Positions 38,301-47,793 are shown, counted from the first letter of the stretch. The stretch: 64,000 bases of DNA from Sphaerotilus hippei (GCF_003201595.1 NZ_QJJS01000016.1:39224-103223); one strand, 5' to 3'. A program made the numbers and translations. The notes: generated from the sequence alone by a model not told the origin.

Positions 38301-38990
38301 GTGGACATCGAGCCCATCCACCGCTGGCGCTCGACGCTGCCGCTGGGCGTGGCCGGCGCCCCGCGGTCGGTGGTGCCCGGCGTCGAGCCGGTGCCCCACG
38401 AGCAGCTCGTGCTGCTGGTGCGCGGCCAGCTGCTGCGGCGCTACCCCGACACCAACCTGTATGCGGTCGACCGGCGGGCCGGGGAGAGCGCCCCGGTGTT
38501 CGACGCCACCCGCACCTACACCAGCCCGGTCGGGGCCGGTGTGCTGCCTCCCGACATCACCTTCTTCCTGTTCCCGATCGATCCCGCCCGGGTGGCCGAC
38601 TACTGGTTCGTGCTGGAGGAGCCGATGAGCGAGCCCCGTTTCGGCTTCGACGATGGCCAGGCGCCGCGCCAGGTGCCCCGGGTGACCCGCCGGGGTGGTG
38701 GCCAGCTGATCCAGGGCCTGCGCCTGAGCGGGCTGTCCCAGCCGCCAGCGGCCGACACCTGGCTCGACGTGGACTGGGGCGACGTCGGCACGCCCGTGGG
38801 TCGGCACCTGACGCTGCAGGACCTGGCGTCGGTACGGCTGACCCCCGAGAGTCAGCTGCCGTCGAACGTCCGGCGCAGCCTGGGCGGCCTGTCGGTGGCG
38901 GGCAGCCACGCCGCCCAGGTCGCGACCGCGCTGCTGCAGCGGCCCTTCCGGGGCTATTTCGCGGGCACGCGCCTCGCGACCACCGAGTGA
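35337..38990 (+). CDS. Very large conserved hypothetical protein, 1217 aa (gene 2 of 4)
   Basis: Starts at the ATG at 35337 with GAGGAG 6 bases upstream and only 10 bases after the previous stop. It begins MSNPSAHLEYQFLPWARRGL. A strikingly non-random segment near residue 956 reads NHEMGRELLWRGFPTDQRGT. Motifs of this kind look conserved in large unnamed proteins of other bacteria, but I cannot name a family. There is no signal peptide, membrane helix or nucleotide-binding motif. Composition is balanced and rich in Leu, Ala and Arg. It is cotranscribed with its neighbours by position. Confidence 0.8.
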   Translation: MSNPSAHLEYQFLPWARRGLARAHASQQVLGRPVLPTVQVGLVLQGRVGEDHDDTAGIDLKMLGPADVVGLDPRVIVRLEPRANLHDFEPNYLAAIEFDPPDLPWMLTPARADARQRLTPWLTLVVFKRSEVDEPRLRTARLLPSVVLEQAVPLPDLGEAWMWAHAQVLHDGTSGETPDLAAGLKHQPTRNLSRLICPRRLEPDTAYVACVVPVFEQGRRAGLGQKVAPDETLAWSWSGAQASGLELPLYHHWSFSTGPAGDFETLARRLKAPAEQDQATREALGRLGRAPVEVDADLLLQDPAVRAGGREAVRAAYLAQYEGAMLSLKPGILAEPGQSEQIAADLAALLNAGELRALRNLALEEEEQAAHEVTLVGPPVYGAWHARAHAVNPALRSRWLHELNLSVPRRLAAGVGTRVVQAHQEDFMQAAWQQMGDILKAERLLSLAHLSVRSLGRIVQRLEHLSPERRLQFLAPAASRMMHTGQPGPALTLWGYLRTTSLPDAAADPAMRRGLAAGRGWMRRAEPAPRAVLGTELTRSFASVDRLGRLLDVARFRVDGIGGLRALEGLVLPQDPQATLDVPGLGLRLRVESLQGLQQEQQALRGLKPEAYRRPSVSDKLAAGVLLDRHWNRIDELTSALARDAAAGGPAQAAPEALDIAAGLLDEGRLRPEGVLLSAVRTDRGFSLAAPQGLKVDARNGALEVAKALRSPAGPRGAPLARGVKPGAIATVAIAAVRRQGHQALFNTLPVGTLARPADPGAPPQPVEIGLRPGGRFDAPAATVVGPAATGRIGDRIGITVVPPVHDAPTLDRFRLAWRDRLEREAAPRLPRAMRIEPVAYRTDTVVAAATQALDVAQQVPRRISSLIQLAGQSLELGREQPGLTARQLVSIEKYVLPPSFDRVMAYPRISESLYLKLATLDRSAFMPGVESIPDDAILLLKTNPKFVDAFLVGCNHEMGRELLWRGFPTDQRGTPFQRFWPAFDPATVDIEPIHRWRSTLPLGVAGAPRSVVPGVEPVPHEQLVLLVRGQLLRRYPDTNLYAVDRRAGESAPVFDATRTYTSPVGAGVLPPDITFFLFPIDPARVADYWFVLEEPMSEPRFGFDDGQAPRQVPRVTRRGGGQLIQGLRLSGLSQPPAADTWLDVDWGDVGTPVGRHLTLQDLASVRLTPESQLPSNVRRSLGGLSVAGSHAAQVATALLQRPFRGYFAGTRLATTE

Positions 38991-38997
38991 GACCACC

Positions 38998-41900
38998 ATG
39001 CCCAGACCGCCCCAGATCACCGAGCTGGCCGCCCTGAGGACCCGCCGGCAGCAGGACCGGACGGCCCTGAGCAGCGCCATCACCGAGGTCGAGCGGGCAC
39101 GGCGCCAGCGCGACCGGCTGATCGCCGGGGCCGCCGACGACCAGGCCATCGCGGCGGCCCGCCAGGCCTGCGACGAGGCGGGACGCCGCTACCAGGCGAG
39201 CCGGGCCTCGCGGCAGCAGACGCTGGTGTCGATCTCGGCGCTGTCGCAGGCCGCGGCCCGCGCCGAGGACGACGAGCAGAGCGCCGCGCTGTTCGCCTCG
39301 CTCGAAGGCGAGTTCCCGATCCTGATGATGCCGGTGCGGCTGGAGACCCGTTACCTGCGTGACGCGCTGGGCCGGCCGGACCTGCTGGTGCGCCTCTACC
39401 CCGATGCGGTCCAGGTCTCGCGCCACCTGGGCGCGCTGACCGAGGCCGAGCTGCTGGCCGGCCAGGCCTACTGGCGGGCCCGTTTCGACCGGCCGGTCCA
39501 GGGGCCTGAGGCCGGCGCCGAGCCGGCCGAGCGCCAGCGTGAACAGCGTGCGCAGGCGCTCTGGGCCGATCTGGTGCGCACGCTGCGGGCCCCCCGGGCG
39601 GCGTATGTGGTCAACCGCACCCGGCCGCTCAATGCCGGGCTGCTGGAGGCGGAGCCGGCCGCCCCCGTCGAGCCGGACTTCGGCCCGGCGCCGGCCACCG
39701 CCTCGCGCCTGGCGGCCCAGCCGACCGCCCTGGCGCTGCCGGAACGCTACGGCGTCATCGGCCTGGCCCGTGGCGGACAGGTGGTGTTCCGGCGTTTCGG
39801 GGCACCGGTGCCCCGCGAGCTGGCGATGGCACCGATCATCGAACCCGGAGAAGCCCCGCCGCCCGGGCAGGCCCCCGACCCCTTCGACGGCGAAGCCGGC
39901 TGGCTGGCCCGCCTCGAGCCGGCCCTGGCCCAGGGCATGGCGGTGCGCATCACGCAGGCCGATGTCGATGCCTACCGGGCCCGCCACGCCGGCACGCCGG
40001 TCTTCAGCCTGAACGACGAGCTGGAGCGGCTGGTGGTCATCGGGGTCGACTGGACCCTGACGCCCGACGAGGCCGCCACCGAGATCGCCGAGCTGTTCGA
40101 GGGGCAGGCCGCCTCGGCGGGCATCGGTTTCATTCCGGTCGGCACGCCGACCAACAACACCACGGCCGGCTCGTCCGGCCATTCCCCTTCGCTGCTGCGG
40201 GACCCGGCCGCCGCGCAGCCCACCCCGCCGGCGCCCGGCACCTCGGCCGTCGAGACGCTGCGTTTTGCCCTCGGCCTGCCCGAGCACAGCTTCACGCAGG
40301 TGAACCTGCCCGGCGCCGAGCTGGACGACGGTGCGCTGGGCGGCCACATGGCCAATGCGCTGTATGCCGGCACGATCGGCAGCTACCTGCACGAGATGTG
40401 GTCCGACCCGGCCGGCCCGCACCGCCTCGATGCCGGCACGCTGGAGTCGCTGCGTGAGCATGTGGTGAGCTGCCTGCGCCCGGCCGGCCCGCTCCAGCCG
40501 CTGCGCATCGACACCCAGCCCTACGGCGTGCTGCCGGTGGTGGCGGCGGGCCGTTTCGTCGGCCAGGATGCGTTCGAATCGGGCCTGGCCCAGGTGCTCG
40601 GGCTGCTGCGGCCGTCGTGGCGCCTGGCGCTCGAGCAGGTGCCACGCTTCGATGGCCAGGTGCCCACGACCCACGCGCTGCTCCAGCAGGGCCCCTGGGC
40701 GCAGGCGGTGAGCTACCGCCGCATCGAGCGCGAGCCGGTGGCCTCGAGCGCCCAGCTGCTGCTGGCGCGTTTCCAGCAGTCGCAGCGGCAGCTGCCCGGT
40801 GGCCTGTTCATGCAGCTGATGAGCGCCGCCTGGGGCGCGCAGACGGTGTCCTCGGTGTCGATGGCCAGCCTGGCGCAGGCCACGACGATGATGGAGGCCG
40901 AGACCTCGCGCCTGCCCGCGGCCATGCCCTGGGTGATGGCCGACCCGGAGGTGCGCACCCGCGAGGCGGACGCGGCGACCCCGGCGCCGGCCTACCTCGG
41001 CGAGATCGCGCAGGCGATCGACCGCGGGGTCGACCTGAAGGGCCGGTTCGCGCAGATGCGCCAGGCGGGCTCGCTGCTGCAGGGCCTGCTCGCCTGGTCG
41101 GTCGACCGCGAGGCCGATGCCGGCAACCTGTCGCTGGTCACGCAGGTCAGCCAGGCGGTGCTGGCCGGGCAGGCGCAGTCGCTGATGAAGACCCCGCGGG
41201 CGCTCGGCATCGAGGCCGCGGCACCGGTCGAGGCCGGCCTCGAGATCGAGGACAGCGGCCAGCTGGCCGCGCTGCGCCTGCCGAGCCGCACCGGGGACGA
41301 CACCATCGGCACCCATGTGGCGCGCCAGGCGTCGGCGGCCCACCATGCCGCGCGGGCCGAGGGGCTCAAGGTCGAATACGCCGCCTGGCACCAGAGCCAC
41401 CGGCGTGAGGCGCTCGACGACTGGAAGCTCAAGCTGCGCCTGCCCGGGCGGCACCTCGCCAGCGTGCGCTCGAGCCTGGACGAGCTGGGCGGGCGCACCG
41501 TCGGCGAACTGAACTGGGCGCTGCGGACCACGCTGGACGCCTTCGACCACCGGCTCGACGCCTGGTGCACCTCGCTGGCCACGCGGCGGCTGGCCCGCCT
41601 GCGGGCCGGCAGCGACGGCCAGCGCCGCACCGGGCTGCACGTGGGGGCCTTCGGCTGGGTCGAGCGCCTGCGGCCCGACCCGGTCGGCCGCCGTGAAAGC
41701 CGGGGCCACCTGCTGGCCCCGTCGCTGCGCCATGCCGCTGCCGCCGCGGTGCTGCGCAGCGGCTACGACAACGGCGACGCCCGTGAGCGCCAGGCGCTGG
41801 CGCTCGACCTGAGCTCGCACCGGGTGCGTGCGGCCCGCGACCTGTTCGAGGGCCTGGCGCAGGGCCAGCCCCTGGCGGTGCTGCTCGGCTACCGCTTCGA

Positions 41901-44010
41901 GCGCGGGCTCAGGGATGCCGCGCTGGGCCAGTACATCCTGACCGGCCGGCAGACGTTTCCGCTGCGCCCGGCCGGCCTGCGGGCCGACGGCACGTCCGAG
42001 GCGGTCAGCGAGGTCATCGCCACGCGCGATGTCGTCGACGGCGTCAAGCTGCTGTCGCTGACGGCCGGTCAGCTGGCCGATGCACTGGCGACGGCACACG
42101 CCGCCGCCGGCCTGGCGGTGGCCGCGCCGGACCTCGATCGCCTGCGGGCGCTGCACGGCGAGCTGAGCGAGCTGTGGGATGCGGTGGCCGACGTCTCGAT
42201 CACCGAGAGTGTCCACCAGCTCGCGCAGGGCAACATGGAGCGGGCGGCCGCGGCGCTGGCCACGCTCGACAAGCAGACCCAGCCGGTCGAGCCGCAGTCG
42301 GTGCTGAGCCCGCGCGACGGCATCAGCTACACCCAGCGGGTCGTGCTGCTGCTCGACCCCGGGGCGCCCGCCCCCGAGGGCTGGCCGGTCGACGAGATGG
42401 CGCGGGCCGAGCCCTGGGTCAATGCCTGGCTGGCCGAGCTGATCGGTGCGCCCGGCCGCTGGCGGATGCGGGCCTCGGCGCAGGTGGAGGGCGAGTTGCA
42501 GCCGCTGTCCATCGAGGTGCGGGTCGACGGGCTCGGCGCCTCGCCGCTGACCCTGATGATGGCGGTGAACGCGCCGGGCACGGGCAGCGGCGCGGACCAG
42601 GTCGGGCCGGCCGAGGGGGACGCGGGCGGCATCCAGGGGCTGAGCCGGCTGCGGCTGATGGTGGTCGAGGCGCTGCGGGCAACGCTCGGCCAGCGTTTCC
42701 CGGGCCGCCCGGCCTCGCTGGTGATCGAGGAGCAGCGCCCGGGCGAATCCGGGCTGCTGCACCTCGAGGCCCTGCTCGCGCTGGCGCAGCGCCTGCTGGT
42801 GCAGTCGCGCCCGGCCACCCGGCGGGACCTGGCGGTGATCGAGCCCCGCTTCGACCGCGGCTCGAGCGACGGCGATTTTCCCGGCGTGCAGGCCGACGAG
42901 CTGTTCGCCCGGGCCGATGCCGCCCGCCGCGCGATGGCGCAGGTGCAGACCCGGCTGGATGCGGCAGTGACCCAGGCCGACCTGGCGCAGGTCCGGGCCC
43001 TGCTGGCCCGCTGCCGGCCCTATGGCGTGCTGGGGGCGGAAGCGGAGCATCGACCCGACCGGGATGGCGCCGCCCGGGACGAGGCCGATCGGGCCCGCGC
43101 GGTGGCCGCGCTGGCTGACCTCGAGGCCCGTCAGCGGCGCATCGACGGGCTGCTCGCGGGGGTCGATGCGTCGCTCGCCGCCTCGACGGCCGTGGCCATC
43201 GACGTGCTGAAGACGATCTTCGGCAAGGCCTTCCCGGTCGTGCCGCTGTTCAGCATGGGCCCGGCCGCGCCCGTGGTGCAGGCCAGCCTGGCCGCCCAGG
43301 GCACGCTCACCGCCGGCCGCCCGGCGGCGGTGGCTGGCTGGCTGCCGAAGATCTCGAAGGTGCGTGACGGGGTCGAGCGGCTGCAGAGCGTGCTGCTGGC
43401 GCACGAGGCGCTGGTCGGCGCGCTGCCGAGCCGGCGCTTCGTGGTGCTGCAGTCCACCGCCCGGCCGACGCCGACCGCCCCCTGGCAGCAGGCCTGGATG
43501 GCCTTGCCCGAGGCCTGGCCGGCCGGCCCGCAGGCCGCGCTGCTCGGCACGGCCCATCAGCGCCCGGACCTGGCCGTGGCCCTGCTGCGCCCGGACGGCC
43601 TGGTGTCGGTGCACGAGGACACGCTGCTGGCGGGCCTGGTCTGCGACGACTGGGCCGAGACCGTGCCGCTGCACACCAGCACGGCCGCGATCGCCTTCCA
43701 TTTCGACGCGCCGGGCGCCCGTCCCCCCCAGAGCCTGCTGCTGGCCGTGCCGCCGCAGGTGGGCATGGCGGCCTGGAGTTTCGAGGCGGTGCTCGACACG
43801 GTGCTGGAGGCCGCCGAGCTCGCGCGCCTGAGGGCCGTTCAGCCGGCGCAGCTGGCCGGTGCGGTCAACCTCGCGCTGCCGATGAACGCGATCTCGGATT
43901 CGGTGCGGGCCGACACCGCCGGCTTCGACATCAAGTGGCTGGCCGACGAGGCGCTGCGGGCCACGGCGGCCGTGACGGCGGGCAGCGTGTTCGCCAAGGG
44001 CAAGGTCTGA
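38998..44010 (+). CDS. Giant conserved hypothetical protein, 1670 aa (gene 3 of 4)
   Basis: Starts 7 bases after the preceding stop. Residues 1-95 form a Gln/Arg/Ala/Glu-rich predicted coiled coil. A strand-rich domain follows (FPILMMPVRLETRYL near residue 105). Near residue 507 there is a segment QPYGVLPVVAAGRFVGQD that looks like a conserved signature. The C-terminus ends FDIKWLADEALRATAAV. There is no signal peptide or membrane helix, and no catalytic motif I recognise. Its size and position between two other giants suggest a structural partner rather than an independent enzyme; that is inference. Confidence 0.8.
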   Translation: MPRPPQITELAALRTRRQQDRTALSSAITEVERARRQRDRLIAGAADDQAIAAARQACDEAGRRYQASRASRQQTLVSISALSQAAARAEDDEQSAALFASLEGEFPILMMPVRLETRYLRDALGRPDLLVRLYPDAVQVSRHLGALTEAELLAGQAYWRARFDRPVQGPEAGAEPAERQREQRAQALWADLVRTLRAPRAAYVVNRTRPLNAGLLEAEPAAPVEPDFGPAPATASRLAAQPTALALPERYGVIGLARGGQVVFRRFGAPVPRELAMAPIIEPGEAPPPGQAPDPFDGEAGWLARLEPALAQGMAVRITQADVDAYRARHAGTPVFSLNDELERLVVIGVDWTLTPDEAATEIAELFEGQAASAGIGFIPVGTPTNNTTAGSSGHSPSLLRDPAAAQPTPPAPGTSAVETLRFALGLPEHSFTQVNLPGAELDDGALGGHMANALYAGTIGSYLHEMWSDPAGPHRLDAGTLESLREHVVSCLRPAGPLQPLRIDTQPYGVLPVVAAGRFVGQDAFESGLAQVLGLLRPSWRLALEQVPRFDGQVPTTHALLQQGPWAQAVSYRRIEREPVASSAQLLLARFQQSQRQLPGGLFMQLMSAAWGAQTVSSVSMASLAQATTMMEAETSRLPAAMPWVMADPEVRTREADAATPAPAYLGEIAQAIDRGVDLKGRFAQMRQAGSLLQGLLAWSVDREADAGNLSLVTQVSQAVLAGQAQSLMKTPRALGIEAAAPVEAGLEIEDSGQLAALRLPSRTGDDTIGTHVARQASAAHHAARAEGLKVEYAAWHQSHRREALDDWKLKLRLPGRHLASVRSSLDELGGRTVGELNWALRTTLDAFDHRLDAWCTSLATRRLARLRAGSDGQRRTGLHVGAFGWVERLRPDPVGRRESRGHLLAPSLRHAAAAAVLRSGYDNGDARERQALALDLSSHRVRAARDLFEGLAQGQPLAVLLGYRFERGLRDAALGQYILTGRQTFPLRPAGLRADGTSEAVSEVIATRDVVDGVKLLSLTAGQLADALATAHAAAGLAVAAPDLDRLRALHGELSELWDAVADVSITESVHQLAQGNMERAAAALATLDKQTQPVEPQSVLSPRDGISYTQRVVLLLDPGAPAPEGWPVDEMARAEPWVNAWLAELIGAPGRWRMRASAQVEGELQPLSIEVRVDGLGASPLTLMMAVNAPGTGSGADQVGPAEGDAGGIQGLSRLRLMVVEALRATLGQRFPGRPASLVIEEQRPGESGLLHLEALLALAQRLLVQSRPATRRDLAVIEPRFDRGSSDGDFPGVQADELFARADAARRAMAQVQTRLDAAVTQADLAQVRALLARCRPYGVLGAEAEHRPDRDGAARDEADRARAVAALADLEARQRRIDGLLAGVDASLAASTAVAIDVLKTIFGKAFPVVPLFSMGPAAPVVQASLAAQGTLTAGRPAAVAGWLPKISKVRDGVERLQSVLLAHEALVGALPSRRFVVLQSTARPTPTAPWQQAWMALPEAWPAGPQAALLGTAHQRPDLAVALLRPDGLVSVHEDTLLAGLVCDDWAETVPLHTSTAAIAFHFDAPGARPPQSLLLAVPPQVGMAAWSFEAVLDTVLEAAELARLRAVQPAQLAGAVNLALPMNAISDSVRADTAGFDIKWLADEALRATAAVTAGSVFAKGKV

Positions 44011-44023
44011 ACGGGAGGCCGTG

Positions 44024-45970
44024 ATGAGCGTGCTGCTGAACCAGAAGCTGTTCCAGTCCGCCATGGTGCGGCCGGGCCCGGGTGCCGGGGTCATCCAGGC
44101 CCTGGCGCCGATGATCGGCGGCCTGTTCCGCCTGGAGACCGATCCGGGCGGGCAGAGCTACGACGAGGCGCTGGCCGCCCGGGTCGCCGACCCGCTGTGG
44201 ATGCTCGCGCGCCAGTGGCAGTTCAGGGAGTTCGACGGCGAGGACGCCGGCTCGCCGCTGGAGGTGCGCTACCGCCTGCAGGGCACGCCGCTGCTGGGCC
44301 TGGCCCCGGGCACGGACCCGGCCGACGACCGTTTCACGGCGCTGGCGGGCCTGCCGCTGGAGCCCTGGGTCGAGGCCGAGCCGGTGCTGGCCTCGGCAAC
44401 CGGCCATGCACGGGCCAACATCGAGGCCGGCCGGTGGCTGCTGCGCCTGATGGACGATGCCGGTGTCGACGGTGCGCCGGCGGTGCAGCAGGCCTATCCC
44501 GCGGCGGTGGCGCTGCCTCAGGATCCGCTGTCGGATCCCGCCGGCACGCTGTGGCATCTGGTGCTCGGCTCGGCCGGCCTGGATGCGGCCCGGCTCGCGG
44601 CCGACGCCCGGCCGCTGCGGGACGCCGACGGCGTGCTCGTGGCGCTGCCCGCCACGCTGATCGCCGCCGGCCTGGGCGACACGCTGCGCCCGGTGCTGGA
44701 GGACTGGCTGCGCTGGATGGACGACTTCATCTTCGAGCAGCCCAACGCCGCCTGGTCCCCGCAGCGGCAGGAATACGCCTTCGAGCTCGCGGCGGGCCGC
44801 GACACCGGGCAGCGCTGGCGCCTCGATGCGCAGGAGTACGTCGACGGGCGCATCGACTGGCACGACTTCGACCTGCGTCCGGCCGCGGCCACGCTGCAGC
44901 CCGGGGACGCCGGCCGGCTCGACGACACCGAGGACCGGCGCTCCTTCGCTACGCCGGTGCAGTACCCGGGCATGCCGGCCTCGCGCTACTGGGAGTTCGA
45001 GGACGCGGCGGTGAACTTCGCCCGCATCGAGGCCGGCAGCCTCGATCTCGTGCGCATGATGGTCGCCGAGTACGCGCTGGTGCACGGCAACGACTGGTAC
45101 CTGGTGCCCGCGCGGGTGCAGGCCGGTGCGCTCTACCGGGTCGATCACCTGCAGGTCACCGACACCTTCGGCCAGGTCACGACGGTCGAGCCGCTGAGCC
45201 GCGAGGCCGGTGCGTGGCGCCTGCACGGGCTGTCCCGCCCCGACCAGCCCGGGCTCGGGGCCGACGGCGACTGGCTGTTCGTGCCGCCGCCGCTGTCGGA
45301 CACGCTGGAGGGCTCGCCGCTCGAGCAGGTCGCCTTCGTGCGCGACGAGATGGCCAACCTGGCCTGGGCGATCGAGAAGCGGGTCCAGGGCAGCAGCGGC
45401 GAGCCGCTGGACCGCGGCCTGGAGGAGCAGCGCCACCCGGCCCGCCAGCAGCCCACGCTGGCGGGCACCGACGCCCGGCTGCTCTACCGGCTGATGACCC
45501 CGGTGGCCAGCCACTGGCTGCCGCTGCTGCCCTCGCGCCAGCGTGGCGCGCGGGGGCTGGACATCGACCTCGAGCGCGCGGCCATGAAACGTTTCTACCG
45601 CGTCGACGCGGCCGCGCGGGACGGCGACCCCGAGTACCGCGCCTTTCTCGACCACCTCGAGCAGGTCGCGGCGCAGGGGGGCTTCGTCGAGCGGCTGGCC
45701 TCGAGCGACCCGGACCTGGTGATCTACGCCTTTCACCCGCGCGGACTGATCCTGCGGGCCGACCCGCAGGTCCCGGTCACCGCCGACGTGCTGCGCCTCG
45801 CCGAGGAGGAGCTGTCGCGCTCGGGTTTCATCGTCGAGCGGCGTTTCCAGTACGCCCGCGCCGCCGACGGCCGGGCGCTGCTCTGGGTCGGCCGGCGCAA
45901 GCGCATCGGCCGGGGCGAAGCCGCCAGCGGCCTGCGCTTCGACCTGGGGCTGAGGCCGGCACCTGCCTGA
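44024..45970 (+). CDS. Large conserved hypothetical protein, 648 aa (gene 4 of 4)
   Basis: The ATG at 44024 has GGGAGG 5 bases upstream, better than the GTG at 44021. The N-terminus holds DPLWMLARQWQFREFDGEDA. Near residue 356 comes NDWYLVPARVQAGALYRVDH, and later LMTPVASHWLPLLPSRQRG. A C-terminal helix-strand module (VTADVLRLAEEELSRSGFIV) follows. These segments appear strongly constrained, but no named domain is recognised. There is no signal peptide or membrane helix. It closes the four-gene unit; a weak 5-base-stem hairpin (45973-45990) followed by three T residues lies just after it. Confidence 0.8.
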   Translation: MSVLLNQKLFQSAMVRPGPGAGVIQALAPMIGGLFRLETDPGGQSYDEALAARVADPLWMLARQWQFREFDGEDAGSPLEVRYRLQGTPLLGLAPGTDPADDRFTALAGLPLEPWVEAEPVLASATGHARANIEAGRWLLRLMDDAGVDGAPAVQQAYPAAVALPQDPLSDPAGTLWHLVLGSAGLDAARLAADARPLRDADGVLVALPATLIAAGLGDTLRPVLEDWLRWMDDFIFEQPNAAWSPQRQEYAFELAAGRDTGQRWRLDAQEYVDGRIDWHDFDLRPAAATLQPGDAGRLDDTEDRRSFATPVQYPGMPASRYWEFEDAAVNFARIEAGSLDLVRMMVAEYALVHGNDWYLVPARVQAGALYRVDHLQVTDTFGQVTTVEPLSREAGAWRLHGLSRPDQPGLGADGDWLFVPPPLSDTLEGSPLEQVAFVRDEMANLAWAIEKRVQGSSGEPLDRGLEEQRHPARQQPTLAGTDARLLYRLMTPVASHWLPLLPSRQRGARGLDIDLERAAMKRFYRVDAAARDGDPEYRAFLDHLEQVAAQGGFVERLASSDPDLVIYAFHPRGLILRADPQVPVTADVLRLAEEELSRSGFIVERRFQYARAADGRALLWVGRRKRIGRGEAASGLRFDLGLRPAPA

Positions 45971-45977
45971 CACCGGC

Positions 45978-46004
45978 TCAAGTCGGCCGGTTTCCGTCCG
46001 AAAA
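45978..46004 (+). promoter_or_regulatory. Candidate sigma28 (flagellar/chemotaxis) promoter
   Basis: TCAAG (45978-45982) is followed by exactly 14 bases and TCCGAAAA (45997-46004). The sigma28 pattern is TAAAG-N14-GCCGATAA, so the -10 matches at 6 of 8 positions and the spacing is right. Chemoreceptor genes are classic sigma28 targets. The -35 overlaps the small hairpin after the previous gene. Confidence 0.4.
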
Positions 46005-46027
46005 GACGAAGAGACCAAGGAGTCCCG

Positions 46028-47746
46028 ATGAGCAGCGCGCCCGAACCCGTTCCTGAAACCATCACCGCGATGCAGCGCCTGCACAAGGCACTGAACCGCA
46101 GCCAGGCCATCGCCGAGTTCGCGCTCGACGGCACGATCATCGACGCCAACGCGAACTTTCTCGCGCTGCTGGGCTGCCCCCGGGAGTCCCTGATCGGCCG
46201 CCACCACCGCCAGCTCTGCCCGGCGTCGGTGGTCAACGACGCGTCGTACGCCGAATTCTGGCGCCGCCTCGGCCAGGGTGAATTCATCGCCGGCGAGTTC
46301 CATCGCCAGACGGCCCAGGGGCGCGACCTCTATCTGCAGGCCAGCTACAACCCGGTGCTCGACGACGACGGCCGGCCGCTGCGGGTGATCAAGTTCGCCA
46401 GCGACGTCACCGCCGCCCGGCTGCACACCCTCGAGGCCGATGGCCGCATGGCCGCCATCGACCGCTCCCAGGCGGTGATCGAGTTCGACATGACCGGCCG
46501 CATCCTGACGGCCAATGCGAATTTCCTGGCGCTGACGGGTTATGCGCTCGAGGAGATCGTCGGGCGCCACCACCGGCTGTTCGTCGAGCCGGCACAGGCC
46601 TCATCGCCAGACTACATGATGTTCTGGGACAGGCTCGCGCGCGGCGAATTCGACGGTGGCGAGTACAAGCGCCTGGGCAAGGACGGCCGCGAGGTCTGGC
46701 TGCAGGCGACCTACAACCCGATCTTCGACCCCTTCGGCCGGCTGGTGAAGGTGGTCAAGTTCGCGCTCGACGTGACGCAGCAGAAGCTGCAGCGCGCCGA
46801 GGCGGCCGCCAAGGTCGAGGCCATCGAGCGCACGCAGGCGGTCATCGAGTTCGACCTGGACGGGCAGGTGCTGACGGCCAACCGCAACTTCCTGGCCGCC
46901 ACTGGCTACACGCTGGGCGAGATCCGCGGCCGGCACCACAGCATGTTCTGCTCGCCGGAGTACACCCGCGGCCTGGAGTACCGCGACTTCTGGCTGCGCC
47001 TCAACGAGGGCAGCTTCATCAGCGGGCGTTTCCACCGCGTGGGCAAGTTCGGGCGCGACGTCTGGATCCAGGCGGCCTACAACCCGATCCTCGACCTCAA
47101 CGGCAAGGTCATGAAGGTCGTCAAGTACGCCTACGACGTGACCCGGGAGGTCGAGCTCGAGCGCCACATCGCCGCCCGGTCCGAGGACATGGCCCTCAAC
47201 GCCCGCAGCCTGATCCAGAGCATCACCGCCATCTCCCGCAACGCGAGCCTGGCCACCGAGATGGCAGAGGCCTCGTCACGAGCGGCGCGCAGCGGCCATG
47301 AGGCGGTGCAGAAGTCGTTGAGCGCGATCCAGTGCATCGAGGCCGGTTCGAACCGCATGTCAGGCATCCTGCGCGTCATCAGCGAGATCTCGGCCCAGAC
47401 CAACCTGCTGGCCTTCAACGCCGCGATCGAGGCGGCGCGCGCCGGGGATCGCGGCCACGGCTTCTCGATCGTCGCCACCGAGGTCAGGAAGCTGGCCGAA
47501 CGCAGCGCCCGGGCGGCCAGCGAGGTGGCCGAGCTGGTCGACGAATCGGTCCTCCAGGTCCGCCAGGGCAGCGAGGTCAGCCAGGCGGCGGCGCGCAGCT
47601 TCGAGGGCATCCTCTCCAGCGTCAGCCGCACCGCGGGCAGCGTGCACCAGATCGCCAGCGCCACCGAGCAGCAGCGCCAGGTGGTCGCCGAGGTGTCGGA
47701 GATCATCGCCGACCTGTCGCAGATGCCGGGCGAGCAGCCCGGCTGA
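46028..47746 (+). CDS. Soluble methyl-accepting chemotaxis protein with three PAS domains
   Basis: A 572-residue cytoplasmic chemoreceptor with no transmembrane segment or HAMP domain. Three tandem PAS/PAC units (about 18-140, 145-262, 267-385) each contain a variant of SQAxIEFDxxGxILxANxNFL and end in VVKxAxDVT. The signalling domain follows (390-565), with the conserved hairpin tip near [20 protein letters not shown] and the flanking [16 protein letters not shown]. The three PAS units are near-paralogs of one another, so they arose by internal duplication. It may sense redox state or a small cytosolic ligand through PAS-bound cofactor. AAGGAG lies 5 bases before the ATG. Confidence 0.95.
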   Translation: MSSAPEPVPETITAMQRLHKALNRSQAIAEFALDGTIIDANANFLALLGCPRESLIGRHHRQLCPASVVNDASYAEFWRRLGQGEFIAGEFHRQTAQGRDLYLQASYNPVLDDDGRPLRVIKFASDVTAARLHTLEADGRMAAIDRSQAVIEFDMTGRILTANANFLALTGYALEEIVGRHHRLFVEPAQASSPDYMMFWDRLARGEFDGGEYKRLGKDGREVWLQATYNPIFDPFGRLVKVVKFALDVTQQKLQRAEAAAKVEAIERTQAVIEFDLDGQVLTANRNFLAATGYTLGEIRGRHHSMFCSPEYTRGLEYRDFWLRLNEGSFISGRFHRVGKFGRDVWIQAAYNPILDLNGKVMKVVKYAYDVTREVELERHIAARSEDMALNARSLIQSITAISRNASLATEMAEASSRAARSGHEAVQKSLSAIQCIEAGSNRMSGILRVISEISAQTNLLAFNAAIEAARAGDRGHGFSIVATEVRKLAERSARAASEVAELVDESVLQVRQGSEVSQAAARSFEGILSSVSRTAGSVHQIASATEQQRQVVAEVSEIIADLSQMPGEQPG

Positions 47747-47768
47747 ACGGCTCGAGCCCTTAACATCC

Positions 47769-47789
47769 GTCTCCTCGGACCACGGAGAC
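47769..47789 (+). promoter_or_regulatory. Hairpin enclosing the ribosome binding site of the gamma-glutamyltransferase gene
   Basis: GTCTCC (47769-47774) can pair with GGAGAC (47784-47789) across a 9-base loop. The right arm contains the GGAGA ribosome binding site of the ATG at 47794. If formed, it would lower translation initiation. It may be chance. Confidence 0.3.
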
Positions 47790-47793
47790 ACGG

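Noticed and set aside
38557..44094. Antisense open frame of 1845 codons opposite gene 3 of the giant cluster
   Set aside because: Same composition artefact. The sense frame has ordered motifs, tight spacing with its neighbours and plausible start signals.
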